Origin: Calliphora vicina | Taxonomy: Eukaryota > Arthropoda > Insecta > Diptera > Calliphoridae | Assembly: GCF_958450345.1 (NCBI RefSeq) | Contig: NC_088784.1 | Coordinates: forward strand, 73,371,747-73,435,746 | Direction of reading: 5' to 3' | DNA: 64,000 nucleotides | Part shown: in pieces, positions 10,639 through 21,400 of the stretch | How positions within the stretch are numbered: position 1 is the first letter of the stretch | Layout: each line of letters begins with the position of its first letter | Program-made: the position numbers and the translations under genes | Notes under the pieces: generated by a model | What the model was told of the DNA's origin: nothing | Databases searched by the model: none | The model's input: only the letters and a program-made list of their open reading frames with translations

Positions 10639-11354
10639 CAGGTAGGCCTCCATTTACGCGGTTTGTTGGGACCAAAAAAATAGCGTGTAAATCAAATTCG
10701 CGTAAAACGAGGTTCTAATTTAGAACGAAATGCTTTTGTGGGGCCAATAATTTTTTATTTTGCGTAAAACAATACATCAGTCACATAACAAAAAAGAAAT
10801 TGGGACCTAAAAATCGCGTAAAAAAACTCAACTAAAAAAATTATTTCTTATCAAAAATTAAGGAAAAAATGTCAATTAAAAAAACAAAATATTCTAATAC
10901 ATAAAAGAGATTAAAACATAACAAAAAATTCATAAAAATTACGAAGTTTTCAAAAAAGATACAGTGGCTCACAGCTTATTTCGTGCATATCTGACATATT
11001 AAAAAAGAACACAGACAAATATTTGAATATATGGTATTATTTATTGTATTAACAAAAAAAATTAAAAACAATTCATTTATTAAAAATATTTAACATAAAA
11101 ACGAAATTTCAACAAAAATAACCTCACAGCTTATTTCGTGCACATATAAAATTACAAAATTAATTTATTACAAACAATAAATTAAAACAATTTTATTCAT
11201 ATTTTAAAGAAAACTAATATTTTGAGGGATATCCCTTTTGTTTTAAAACTGATTTAAGTCTAGATTGCATAGAGTTAACCAGTTTTTTCAAAATTCAGTT
11301 CGCGTTATATCGAATTCGCGTAAATAAAGTACCGCGTAAATGGAGGCTTACCTG
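10639..11354. mobile_element. MITE with CAGGTAGGCCTCCATTTACG ends inside Tc1-A1
   Basis: The ends are caggtaggcctccatttacg and its complement ggaggcttacctg, flanked by TA (10637-10638, 11355-11356). Tc1-A3 at about 59283-59300 shows the uninterrupted site aacaagtactccag. Repeats of the word cgcgtaaa occur near both ends. TA duplication points to the Tc1/mariner/pogo superfamily. It carries no transposase of its own but has captured a piece of another Tc1. Confidence 0.85.
10972..11295 (-). pseudogene. 3' end of another Tc1 transposase, captured in the MITE
   Basis: The minus strand from about 11290 reads VNSMQSRLKSVLKQKGYPSK, then Y and a stop at 11214-11216. This is the typical Tc1 C-terminus (SM-R-VI-KGYPTKY). 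Beyond the stop lies a terminal-repeat-like end, cagtggctcacagcttattt, at 10972, repeated in part at 11126 (ctcacagcttatttcgtgca). Only this half-element is present. Confidence 0.7.
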
Positions 11355-12759
11355 TACTCCAGTAAATTTAAAATTAAAGTTATTGAAGACTGGTAGACGG
11401 GCTTATCACTACATGAATTTAGTAAAAAATATTCAATTAACAGATCAGTTATTTCCAGGCTCGTTTCAAAATTTTTTAAGACTGGTCGAAAATTTCCGGT
11501 GCTTCTGGAGGTCGTTCGCGAAAAAAACACGATATTATGATTCCTTGATCAAAAGAGCAATACATAAAGATCCTACAGCATCAGCTATTCAAGTACGAAC
11601 AAGTTTAAAATTATGCGTTAGCGAAAGAACAATCCGTAGAAGAGTAGTAGAAGCCCGATTATTCAGCTGACGACCAGCAAATAAAACATTTCTATCAGCT
11701 AAGAACAAGAAAGCTAGACTGAAATTTGTCAAAGCCCACATCGACTGGAGTGTCCAAAAATTAAAGACAGTACTGTTCCCTGACGAATCCAAATACAACT
11801 TAAAAAGTTCCGCTGGAATAAGGCGTATACACAGACCAAAAGGAGGAAGACTGAATCCTAAGTATTGCAAAGGAACAATAAAACATGGAGGAGGCAATGT
11901 AATGGTCTGGGGTTGCTTTTCTGGTCAAGGATTTGGTCCAAATCATAAAATTTATGGGATTATGGATCGCTTCATGTACCGTGATGTATTGAAAGATGTA
12001 ATGTTTCCTTATGCCAGTGAAGAGATGCCACTTATAGGGAGCTTCCAACAGGATAACGATCCTAAGCACACCTCCAAAGTTTGTAAGACTTGGCTTCAGA
12101 GCAATAAGATTCAAGTTCTTCATCAGCCTAGTCAATCTCCCGATCTCAATCCTATTGAGAACTTGTGGCACATGGTTAATATGAAAATAAATCGTGAAAA
12201 TTGTTGAAATAAGGATCGGAAATTTTCACGATTTATTTCATGCCGTTAAAATAGCCTGGGAAGGAATATCGAAAAACGCCATAAAAACATATTATCTTCT
12301 ATGCCAAGAGATGTTCTTGTGCCATCCAAACCAAAGGATTTGCAACAAAAAATTAATTAAAATTTTGTTCATAGTATATCCTTGAAGGGGTGCTTTAGTT
12401 TTGTCCGTTTCATTTTCTACCTTAAAATATTTTTTGATTTTAAGTTACCTCTTATAGAAAGGTTAACTTTGAAAGTATTTGTTTATCAATACTAAACATA
12501 TTAACAAATGAAAATAATACAAATAGATATTTAATACTTTGATTTTATACAAAAAAATACCATATGAAAAAAAATAATTGAGGGGGTACTTTAGTTATGG
12601 CCAATACTGTATGTACGGATCTTAAAGCAGAACATAGGTTAGAATACAAGGTGTCAAAGTCGACCACCTCTGATTAGGAAAACTTTGACAAATATAAACA
12701 GATTTAAACGAAAGAAACTTTGCGACTTTTTGAATTTAACTGTAAGGTCATTTACCTGA

Positions 12760-14095
12760 AAGGTCATGTTCCTGACAACAGCCATTTGTCAGTTGACTCC
12801 AGTCAAAACTTGATCAAGCTACGTAAATTAGTTTGTGATTGACAGCCATTGCTATATTCGGCTATGCCGAATCTTAGATACCCTTCACCAAATTAAACTT
12901 AAAAATATTTTTTTTTAAATATTTTTAGGTAAACAAAATTAAATTTTTTTTTTCGAAATTTTTTTATAAAAAAGTTTTTTTTTAATTTTTTTCTTTTCGA
13001 AATTGTTTTTTAAAAAAGTTTTTTCCAATTTATTTTTTTTTTTTAATTTTTAAAAAAAATGTTGATGAAAAAAAATTCTGGTTAAAATATATTTTTCCCG
13101 ATTTTGACCCATTGTAGATCCAACTTAAAAAATAGGCCAAAAATAGAGGTGGGCTTGTTTTTTCGATTTTAAATAGCAACCGAGCCGGAAGAATTCCCGA
13201 TATATTGATGTATGAATCATGTATGTAAGTTATTTGGGGGCTACGGAAAGTTGATTTCAACATAGAAACGGACATGGCTATATCGACTTCGCTATCTATA
13301 ACGATCCAGAATATATATACTTTGTGGGTTCGCAACTGAAAAATGTAGAAATTACAAACGGAATGACAAACTTATAAATACCCTTGCCACTCATGGCGAA
13401 GGGTATAAAAAAGTGGTTTACTGAATTTCATTGTGGCCATACAAGCACGGAGCTCTGTACATTTTGTCCAACGTTTCTCAAAATAGATATTTTCTATGAG
13501 ATGATTTCATCGTTGGAGTCAAAAATCTTTCCGACGAGACATTTCTTCAGGTTTTGAAACAAGAAATAGTCATTCGGCGCTAAATCCAGAGAATAAGGCG
13601 GAAGAGGAAGCATTTCGTGGCCCAATTCATGGATTTTTGCCATGGAAACTGCACATGTGGAAACTGCAAACACGGCAGCCATCTAGCTAAAAACTTTCTC
13701 ATACCCAAGTGATCATTCAAAATTGAAAGCACTTGAGCCATTTGAGATACCTATGGCTTCCACAAACTCTCGCACTTTTCAATCTCCGATCGGCCAACAC
13801 CATATAGAGATTTAGTTCAATTGTTTCGGGTGCAGATACCTCAAATGGGCGTCCAAACCGAAATTCTGTAAACCACTATTTTACCATTGAAAATTATGGT
13901 GCAGAGTATTTATCAAGCTTAGCCTTTATATGAGTGATGTTTTTTTCCGCAAAAAATAATGCTTAATGATCAGACGAAATTCACTTTTTGCAACATCTCC
14001 TTAAGACACGATGTAGTGTACTATCAATGGCTGTCAAACACAAACAAAATGACGCAGCTTAAATTTTGACAGATGCGCCTGTTGACAGGAGCCAC
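12760..14095 (-). mobile_element. mariner-like element with long inverted repeats, split by a DINE
   Basis: The long ends are 12760-12848 (cctgacaacagccatttgtc ... gattgacagccatt) and its inverse at about 14020-14095 (caatggctgtcaaacacaaa ... cctgttgacagg). The minus-strand transposase remnant between 13404 and 13990 resembles 42670-43320 and 26870-27120. Readable bits are LADRRLK-like and EILEAIG-like words in broken frames, and PPYSLDLAPNDYFLFQNLKK, which contains the third-aspartate region of a DD34D mariner (SLDLAPNDYFLF). Heavily frameshifted. Confidence 0.7.
12849..13406 (-). mobile_element. DINE family 1 inside the mariner
   Basis: Has the attcggctatgccgaat hairpin, ataccc and a terminal ccactcatggcgaagggtat. 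The caagtaag terminus is missing: the mariner sequence gacagccatt joins tgctatattcggc directly. Internal deletions remove part of the middle. Confidence 0.75.
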
Positions 14096-14205
14096 TTTTT
14101 TGAGCATTGCTGGCCGTATGTCACGAATAACATGAACAATGTTGGCTTTTAAGGTATCAATTGTCACTAGTTTATCAGCATAAACCAGTGACTTCAGATC
14201 GAGAG
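14090..14205 (-). pseudogene. mariner transposase C-terminal fragment, second type
   Basis: The minus strand reads SLVYADKLVTIDTLKANIVH, then VIRDIRPAMLKKV. This matches the stretch near the C-terminus of mariner transposases (VYADKPQT--LK-NI---I--I-P-ML--V). It lies beyond the end of the long-repeat mariner and comes from a different element. No other part is present. Confidence 0.65.
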
Positions 14206-14219
14206 GTAACTTGATTCTA

Positions 14220-14330
14220 GAAATCAAGTTATCGCCAAATTGGTCCATAATTGGTCCCACTTCCGAAAATCACTCACGAAATGAAATTATTGAAATTTTA
14301 AAATGTCGGGCTTGACCCATGATGATTAGA
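14220..14330 (+). mobile_element. DINE family 2 fragment
   Basis: ttggtccataattggtccca through cacttccgaaaatcact to gtcgggcttgacc matches the 3' half of the family 2 copy at 25808-26496, with deletions. The terminal ttacttg is missing. Confidence 0.6.
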
Positions 14331-15115
14331 TTAGAGTTGATAATATTTTTTCACTAAATGCTTCCGAATTGGAAATTTACTTATTTTTCCCATATTTGGA
14401 AGTAAGAATTAATACGAATATCATCCAACAACATATTTTGTTCAGTCATCTTACCTCTAAAACAGCTGTGAATGTTTTAGTTATTTTGATTTCTTTCTTA
14501 CCTGAAAATAAAATAAAAATCAATATGTTAAAAATATGTTCCAGATTAAAAGCTTATTAACAAATTTATTAACGTGTTAAAATTTTTGGAGATTGAGCCA
14601 TATATTAAATTTTTATATATTTGGCCGAGCTACTTTTCTCATTTAAACGGCCATTTACAAAGTTGTTGAATTAGAATAATCACAGGTCATGATTCTTTTC
14701 TCGATTTAAAAACAAATTATTGGTGTCAAATATGTTAGATGAAGGTAGTCATGGTTTTTTGGTTATAACTCAGCCATTTGTGAGTCAATTTTCTCGATTT
14801 TAGATAGCAGCAGAACCAGGCCTATAACCGATATATTGATGTTCAATCATGTTTTGTATGTTATTAGGAGGCTTCGAAAAGTTTGATTTCAACAGACAGT
14901 CGAAGTTAAATTTCGAAATTTAAAATCCTAGACAGAAACCATTTAAGTTAACAGAGTTCTGTTAAATAACTAACATAGCACTGTTAAAGATTGTAAATCA
15001 AGGTAAGTGTATTACAAATGGAATAATAACCACACAGTTGCACAAAATTGACCACTAACAATAAAAACGGCAAAAACCAAGTCAAATCATAAATGTCATA
15101 CACATTTTTATTTTT
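14331..15115. other. Intergenic with old repeat traces
   Basis: 14745-14905 holds a worn DINE-like stretch (ctcagccatttgtgagtcaa, ttctcgattttagatagca). 14940-15000 resembles the dispersed repeat at 215-330 (ttaacagagttctgttaaat). No gene recognised. Confidence 0.4.
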
Positions 15116-15597
15116 ATACCCTTCACCTTCGTAAGAAGGCTATATATAAGTTTGTCATTCCGTTTGTAATTTCCACAATATAATTTTCCGACCCTATAAA
15201 GTATATATATTCTGGATCCTTATAAATAGCGGAATCGATTAAGCCATGTCCGTCTGCCTATCTGTTGAAATCAATTTTCTGAAGACCCCAGATATCTTTG
15301 AGATCCAAATCTTCAATAATTCTGTCAGACATCAAAATCGGTCCACAAATGTGTGAGATATGAGAAAAGTTGGACCTAGAATGGGTCAAAATCGGAAAAA
15401 ATATTTTTTAAAACGAATTTTTTTTTTGCACCAAAAGAAAAAAATTTTAAAATTTTTTTAAATTTAAAAAAATTATTTTAAAATTTAAAAAAAAATTAAA
15501 TTAATTCGAAAAAAAAAATTTTACAAAAAATTAAAAAAACTTTGGAAAAAAAAACTTTTGTATATCTAAAAATATTTAAAATTTGTATTTTGAAGAC
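15116..15597 (+). mobile_element. DINE family 1, 3' end replaced by Tc1-B1
   Basis: Starts with the ataccc/gaagg hairpin. It keeps the TA-rich core and a short (GTCY)n and lacks part of the middle. It breaks at attttgaag (15597), where Tc1-B1 sequence begins; the second hairpin is absent. Confidence 0.7.
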
Positions 15598-16358
15598 GAC
15601 CAAAGGGAAAAAGATTAGATCCAAAGTACACAAATAAGACTGTAATGTTTGGCGGTGGCAATATTATGGTATGGGGATGTTTTTCAGGGCAAGGTATGGG
15701 CTCAATTCATATTATAAAAGATACCATGACAGGTATAGGATACAGAACCATATTAAACGATGTTATGTATCCATAAGCTGAGGAAAATATGCCCCTAGTT
15801 TGGAGATTCCAACACGACAACGACCCGAAACACACCTCTAGGGTTGTAACCGAGTGGTTACAAACCAACGAGGTACATGTTTTGAAGTGGCCTGCCCAAA
15901 CGCCAGATCTCAATCCCATAGAAAATCTATGGGAAATTGTAGATCGTAAAATAAGGACCCAAAATTACACCAGGAAGGAAGATTTATCGGAGGCGGTTAT
16001 AAAGGAGACCATTGACTCTTTAATTGGTTCAATGCATCGTCGATGTGTAGCAGTTATAAAAAATAAGGGATATCCAACAAAATATTGAGTTATTGCAAAA
16101 TTTAGAGCATATTTGTTAAAATAATACCTAAGTTTCCATTGTTTTGTCAATGCCGTAATAAAGAAATCTTTTAATTTTGTTTTCTCATTTTTAGAATTTA
16201 ATTAATTATGTCCGTTGTTTTTTGTTAAATTAAGTTAAGTTAATAAAAGTATACAAATTAAATACTACAAAAATTTTAAAATTTTTTAAAAAAATATTTC
16301 AGATTTAAAGCCACTAATGAAATATTTGGAAAAGTTTCCATTGTTTTGTCAACCACTG
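15598..16358 (+). mobile_element. Tc1-B1: 5'-truncated Tc1 element
   Basis: Only the 3' half is present. It encodes catalytic-domain sequence from RRPKGKRLDPKYTNK to GYPTKY and ends with ccattgttttgtcaaccactg and TA. It keeps HDNDPKHTS and DLNPIENLWE, has a stop at about 15772 (tccataagctgagg) and lacks the segment REWQNISK present in other copies. The right flank is a DINE, so the element once inserted in it. Confidence 0.8.
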
Positions 16359-16359
16359 T

Positions 16360-17025
16360 ATATAAGATTGTCATTCCGTTTGTAATTTCCACAATATAAT
16401 TTTCCGACCTATAAAGTATATATATTCTGGATCTTTATAGATAGCGGTGTCGATTAAGCCATGTCCGTCTGTCTATCTGTTGAAATCAATTTTCTGAAGA
16501 CCCCAGATATCTTTGGGATCGAAATCTTCAATAATTCTGTCAGACATGCTTTCGAGAAGTTTCCTATTTAAAATCAGCAAAATCGGTCCACAAATGACTG
16601 AGATATGAGGAAAAACCAGGACAACCTCAATTTTTTACCTATATCTGGATTACTAAGTCATTAATATAGACAATATGGATATCTAATGATAGATATTTGA
16701 AAGACCTTTGCAACGACGTATATAAAACCATAGTAAGTTGGACCTACAATGGGTCAAAATCGGAAGAAAAACAATTATACCGAATTTTTTTTTTGCACCA
16801 AAAGAAAAAATTTTTAAAAATTTTTTTAAAATTTAAAAAAAAAAATTTTAAATTAAAAAAAAAAATTAAAATAATTCGAAAAAAAAAATTTACAGAAAAT
16901 TAAAAAACAACTTTGGAAAGAAAATAAATTTTGTTTACCTAAAAATATTTAAAATTTGTATTTTGAAGTATAATTTATTGAAGGGTATATAAGATTCGGC
17001 ACAGCCGAATTAGCTCTCTTACTTG
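16360..17025 (+). mobile_element. DINE family 1, 5' hairpin lost at Tc1-B1 junction
   Basis: Begins tataagattgtcattccg right after the Tc1-B1 end and runs through the core to agattcggcacagccgaat and tctcttacttg. The (GTCY)n tract is short (gtccgtctgtctatctg). Confidence 0.75.
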
Positions 17026-17905
17026 TTTTTTTTAATTTTTAAAATTTACTTTTTTTGACAAATGAATTTGAATTCCAACGAAAAGGGAGAATATGGACGG
17101 GTGGAACTTGCTGGAATTTAGATATGTTGTCTAGCTATGATAATCAGGAATCATAATATATAACAAAGAGAGTTTTGATACGAATTTTTAAACTTTTCCG
17201 AAATTCCAAATATAGATTTATTGGGATGATGGAAGAAGATGGGCGGATGGAACTTGCTGGAATTTGTAAATAAGAAGTCTCACTATGATAATCATCGCTA
17301 ATAAAGCGTGTTTTGATAAGAATTTTTTAATTTTTACGAAAATCAAAATCAAATATTCTAGGAAACCCGGAGAAGATGGGCAGATGTAACTTGATGCAAT
17401 TTATAGATATGGTTTTTTGCTATGAAATTTATCAAAATATTCTCTGTTGATCAGAAATTTGTTTGACTAGTTGAATTTAAATTAGTTTCACTTTCAACTA
17501 TTAAATTTTCAATATTAAACAAAGACATTGAATTATTTAATTTAGACTAAGCGGGGATTTTGTCACCACACATGCAACATACAATACCTACTGCTATGTA
17601 TACTTGCATAATAAGTCCATTCGTTGTTGCCTTCAACACAATTTCATTGTAAAGTAGTCATTTGACACTATCGAATATTGATTTTATTTTAAATCTTGAT
17701 GGACTAGAATAAAAGAAAAACCGCAACTGTCTTCTTGTTTAAATGCATTGTTTAAATTACACAAATTTATACATTACTACTAAATGCGGCAGATTGATTC
17801 CTCGAGCGAAATTTAAATGTGTTAATTTGTGAAGCAATTTCATAAGTTTATAAAGTGTTTACAGTTGAGTAACACAGTGCAACACAAAAAAATATAACCA
17901 TATAC
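17026..17905. repeat. Three degenerate repeats of about 140 bp, then unassigned DNA
   Basis: At about 17085-17215, 17220-17355 and 17365-17440 the words aagatgggcggatggaac and cttgctggaattt recur, each followed by a ctatgataatca-like and a gttttgataagaattttt-like segment. I do not recognise the unit. 17455-17905 shows nothing I can name; a cacagtgcaacac word at about 17873 is weakly like the Transib-like ends. Confidence 0.5.
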
Positions 17906-18169
17906 GGACACCACTATGTAATAAAAGACCAAAAAAAAGAACCGTGTCTCCCAGTATTGCCCAAAGTCATGCACTTTTTTTATGGGCCCTCAAAGATTCG
18001 GAGCCTTGGTGTCATTTTTGCAAAAAAGTGATCATTTCCTCAGGCTTATATCTTGCAAACAGTTCGAAATTTTGATTTACTCTTTAAGGCAAAGTTGTAG
18101 CCCTTGCCATAAAGAACACAAATTGTGAACATCTAAAATCAAAAAACTTCAAGATCAAAATTGCAAAAA

Positions 18170-18768
18170 ACTTTAACAACTTTATTTTGATTTTGACACG
18201 GAAGACAAATATCGCCCAGGTCAGCCAAAAAAGTTAGAAAACCAAGAATTGGAGGCATTACTCCATGACGACAACATTCGTCATCTCATCGCCAAACTCA
18301 AGAGAAGCTTGCAAAATCATTTCAAAACATTGGGTACCATACGAATTGAAGCGGAGGGACCTTGAAATACGATTTTGCGTGTCCGAAATGCTGCTTGAAC
18401 GCTTTAAAAGAAAATAATTTTTGCACCGAATCATTACTTGCGATGAAAAATGCATCAATTACGACAACCCGCCACATAAGAAATCGTATGTGAAGCCGGC
18501 CAAAGCCAAATATCAATGACGTTAAGGTAGTGCTCTGTATTTGGTAGGACACAAAGGATCCTACCTAGTATGAGCTGCTGAAATCTGACGAGAAGATCAC
18601 ACGGATTCTTTGAATGCAGCTGATTCGTATGAAGCGACCATTGGCCGATAAACACCCAGAATATGCGGCCAGACATGAAACCGTAATATTTTATCATGGC
18701 AACCTTCGGCCACATGTTGCAATACCAGTTAAAAAGTATTTAGAATGAAGTGTTTGGGAATAAACCCT
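18170..18768 (+). pseudogene. mariner transposase relic, alpha type
   Basis: The plus strand in broken frames reads FDTEDKYRPGQPKK, LENQELEALLHDDN, LGTIRIEAEGP and later a catalytic-region remnant with FIMATFGHM in place of the usual FHHDNARPHV. It has many stops and deletions. The same family occurs at 27372-27815 and 31300-34440. The relic stops where a LINE 3' tail begins. Confidence 0.7.
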
Positions 18769-19291
18769 TACAAATAAAAAAACATTTAAAAGAAAAATAA
18801 TTTTTTTTTCTTGGACCATCACTCAGGGGATGACCCCTACTCATGCAAAGCATTGTGTTGGAACTAGGAAAATAGGTTATGGGAGGGAGGATAGAGGGAG
18901 TAGTGTTTGTGGATATTAGATTTGAATTTTCCTATATTGAATGTGACAGGAAAGACTTCAAACTTCAGGCTAAAGAACGAATTTTCTCTGTAATGTGTTG
19001 TGCGCTCCACTGTCCAGTCGACAAGGAATTGGTGAGCCCTTACCGAAGAAAGTGTGTGGCGTAAAAAACTACGGGTTTCGGGAACAGAGCACATATCATT
19101 GTAGTATCGGTAGAACAGTGAAACACAGAAGCCACATTGCGACGATGTTTCAGTGAATCAATAGAGCTGGATACCCTACTGTCACCGATAAGCACCTTCA
19201 CCCTCTCCTGTACGCGGTCGAGTAACTCCCAAATAGACCTCGAAGCACCGGCCCTCACATGAGAGTTGTATTCCATTTTAGGTCGGATATA

Positions 19292-20935
19292 GAGTGGTTG
19301 AAAACAAAACAATGGAAACTTTTCCAATTATTTCATTAGTGGTAATTTAAACATTTTTGTAGTATTTTATTTGTATACTTTAATTAACTTAATTTAACAA
19401 AAAACAAAGGACATAATTAATTAAATTCTAAAAATGAGAAAACAAAATTAAAAGATTTCTTTATTACGGCATTGACAAAACAATGGAAACTTAGGTATTA
19501 TTTCAACAAATATGATCTAAACTTTGCAATAATTCAATATTTTGTTGGGTATCCCATATTTTGTATAACTGCTACACATCGACGATGCATTGAACCAATT
19601 AAAGAGTCAATGGCCGGTCTCCTTTGAAATATTTTGCCATTCCCTTATAACCGCCTCCGATAAATATTCCTTCCTGGTGTAATTTTGGGTCCTTATTTTA
19701 CGATCTACAATTTCCCATAGATTTTCTATGGGATTGAGATCTGCCGATTGGGCAGGCCACTTCAAAACACGTACCTCGTTGAATTGTAACCACTCGGTTA
19801 CAACCCTAGAGGTGTGTTTCGGGTCGTTGTCGTGTTGGAATCTCCAAACTAGAGGCATATTTTCCTCAGCGTATGGATACATAACATCGTTTAATATGGT
19901 TCTGTATCCTATACCTGTTATGGTATCTTTTATAATATGAATTGGGCCCATACCTTGCCCTGAAAAACATCCCCATACCATAATATTGCCACCGCCAAAC
20001 TTTACAGTCTTATTTGTGTACTTTGGATCTAATCTTTTTCCCTTTGGTCGTCTTACAAATGTTCTCCCCCCATCACTGCCTCTTAAATTGTATTTGGATT
20101 CGTTGGAAAAGAGGACAGTATTCCATTTCTGTATCTACCAGTTTAAATGATCCCTGGCAAATTGTAGACGAGCAGAACGGTTCTTTTTAGAAACGAGTGG
20201 TTTTTTCACAGGACGATAGCAACCAAGACCAGTCTCATTTGCCCTGTGACTAACTGATCGTGTACTTATTTCTAAGTTTAGGCTATTAACAACCTCTCGA
20301 GGCGTTATTTTTGGGAATTTCTTGAACTCTCTCGCTATTAAATTATCTTGTCTAGGAGTAGTCTTACGAGGTCTTCCACCTAAATGTTGAGTTTTTACAG
20401 AACCGGTCTCACGAAATTTCTTTATAATTTTGAAACTGCTAATTTATTTATTGAATATTTGTCACAGATACTTTTTTGTTTTAAACCAGCTTTAAAATCG
20501 TTAATTATTTTATTGTTTAAGTCTTCACAAATCTTAACTTTAGCCATTTTCGTTAACTTTGAAAAAAAGCAATTATGCGAAAAACTTAGAAAAAGAATTT
20601 GTGAAAAATTACCAGAATTTAAAAATTAAATAAAATAACTGTAAACAGGATGCTTTTTACATCGTTCTTTTAAATATTATTTTCGTTTTACACTTCTTTC
20701 TTGCTGAAGTTTAAAATTTTCCATTGTTTTGTCATTAGCGAAATCGTGAATACTTTTAATTTTGTTCCCTTTTTTCAGAATATAATTAATTATGTTGTTT
20801 GTTTTTCAGTTAATTTATATAAATAAAACTATACAAGTAAAATACTAAAAAAAAAAATTATTTTAAAAAAATATTTGAAATTTTGGGCTACATATGGAAT
20901 ATTTGGAAAAGTTTCCATTGTTTTGTCAACCACTG
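19292..20935 (-). mobile_element. Tc1-B2: complete-ended Tc1 element in LINE-1
   Basis: Flanked by TA (19290-19291, 20936-20937). The ends are cagtggttgacaaaacaatg (right, as complement) and gagtggttgaaaacaaaaca (left, first base changed). Inner copies of acaaaacaatggaaac lie at about 19471-19490 and near 20725, giving an IR/DR layout. Length 1644 bp. Confidence 0.9.
19500..20548 (-). pseudogene. Tc1-B2 transposase with several lesions
   Basis: Begins MAKVKICEDL near 20548. Lesions: a 1-bp loss after LAVSK, a TAG replacing the serine codon in WSIQKW, the first catalytic aspartate changed to asparagine (FSNESKYN, against FSDESKYN in B4), and a 2-bp insertion after NISKET. HDNDPKHTS and DLNPIENLWE remain. 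The Tc1 cut-and-paste activity is therefore lost at the catalytic residue as well as the frame. Confidence 0.85.
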
Positions 20936-21400
20936 TAAGTGGTGTAAATAGTAAGGAGATCAGATGGAGTGAAGTAATTCTTACAGCATTTTAGAAAACT
21001 AAGGCACTTGAATGGTTCTTTCGACACTCGAAAAATAAGTTTTGTCCAGCGGACATCGCACTGAATACTCAAGAGCTTCTGTGATTCCTTAATATTTACA
21101 CCACCCATGAAAACAGATGGAGCAACATGATCTGTTGTGCTTTTGTGTGTTAACATACAACATTGAGTCTTGCGTGCATTGAAATCGACTCTATTCGCAT
21201 AACCCCATTCAGAGAAATCTTGGTTAAGCGTGTTATTCATGTTTTGCCTCATTGCCCCAATCTCAGACAGGCTTGGTCTATAATTGAATGCATATGTATG
21301 GCAAATGTTGCTGTCATCTGCAAAAGAGTAGATAGGGTTGGAAGTTTGACGTAGAAGGTCGTTATAAAGATAAGAAATAGAGTAGGAGAAAGAAGTTACT

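Larger units (their letters stand above)
10622..12385 (+). pseudogene. Tc1-A1 transposase, broken
   Basis: Starts at ATG 10622 (MTRNKY by comparison with Tc1-A3). Codon 6 is split by the MITE at 10639. The helix-turn-helix part (SAIQVRTSLKLCVSERTIRRR) is followed by LFS, an in-frame TGA at 11668-11670, then RPA. The catalytic part reads FPDESKYN (first D), QQDNDPKHTS (second D) and DLNPIENLW (E); 34 residues lie between second D and E, so it is DD34E. The frame then fails after NRENC (12207) and continues in +1 as DLFHAVKIAWEGISK. Transposases of this family cut and paste the element at TA. The same TGA and shift recur in Tc1-A2 and A3. Confidence 0.85.
10254..12609 (+). mobile_element. Tc1-A1: Tc1-like element, complete ends, nested insert
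   Basis: The terminal inverted repeats start CAGTATTGGCCATAACTAAA and are flanked by TA on both sides (10252-10253, 12610-12611). A second copy of the binding-site word (acaaaac-aaagcaccc) lies inside each end, at about 10447-10470 and 12388-12412. This is the IR/DR layout of Tc1-family elements. Without the 716-bp insert at 10639-11354 the element is about 1.64 kb. Confidence 0.9.
18794..21400 (-). pseudogene. Non-LTR retrotransposon (LINE-1) RT, split by Tc1-B2
   Basis: Minus strand. From about 21400 downward it reads LSPTLFLIF, YSFADDSN (the reverse transcriptase ADD motif), then NRVDFNARKTQ, CLSFLK and YFTPSDLLTIYTTY. After Tc1-B2 it resumes with YIRPKMEYNSHVRAGAS, ELLDRVQERVKVLIGDSRVS and a C-terminus HYSLYPPSHNLFS. 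Removing the insert restores TTYIRPKM across the junction. The copy lacks its 5' part (endonuclease and fingers). An A-rich tail near 18794 marks the 3' end. The clade is not certain. Confidence 0.8.
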
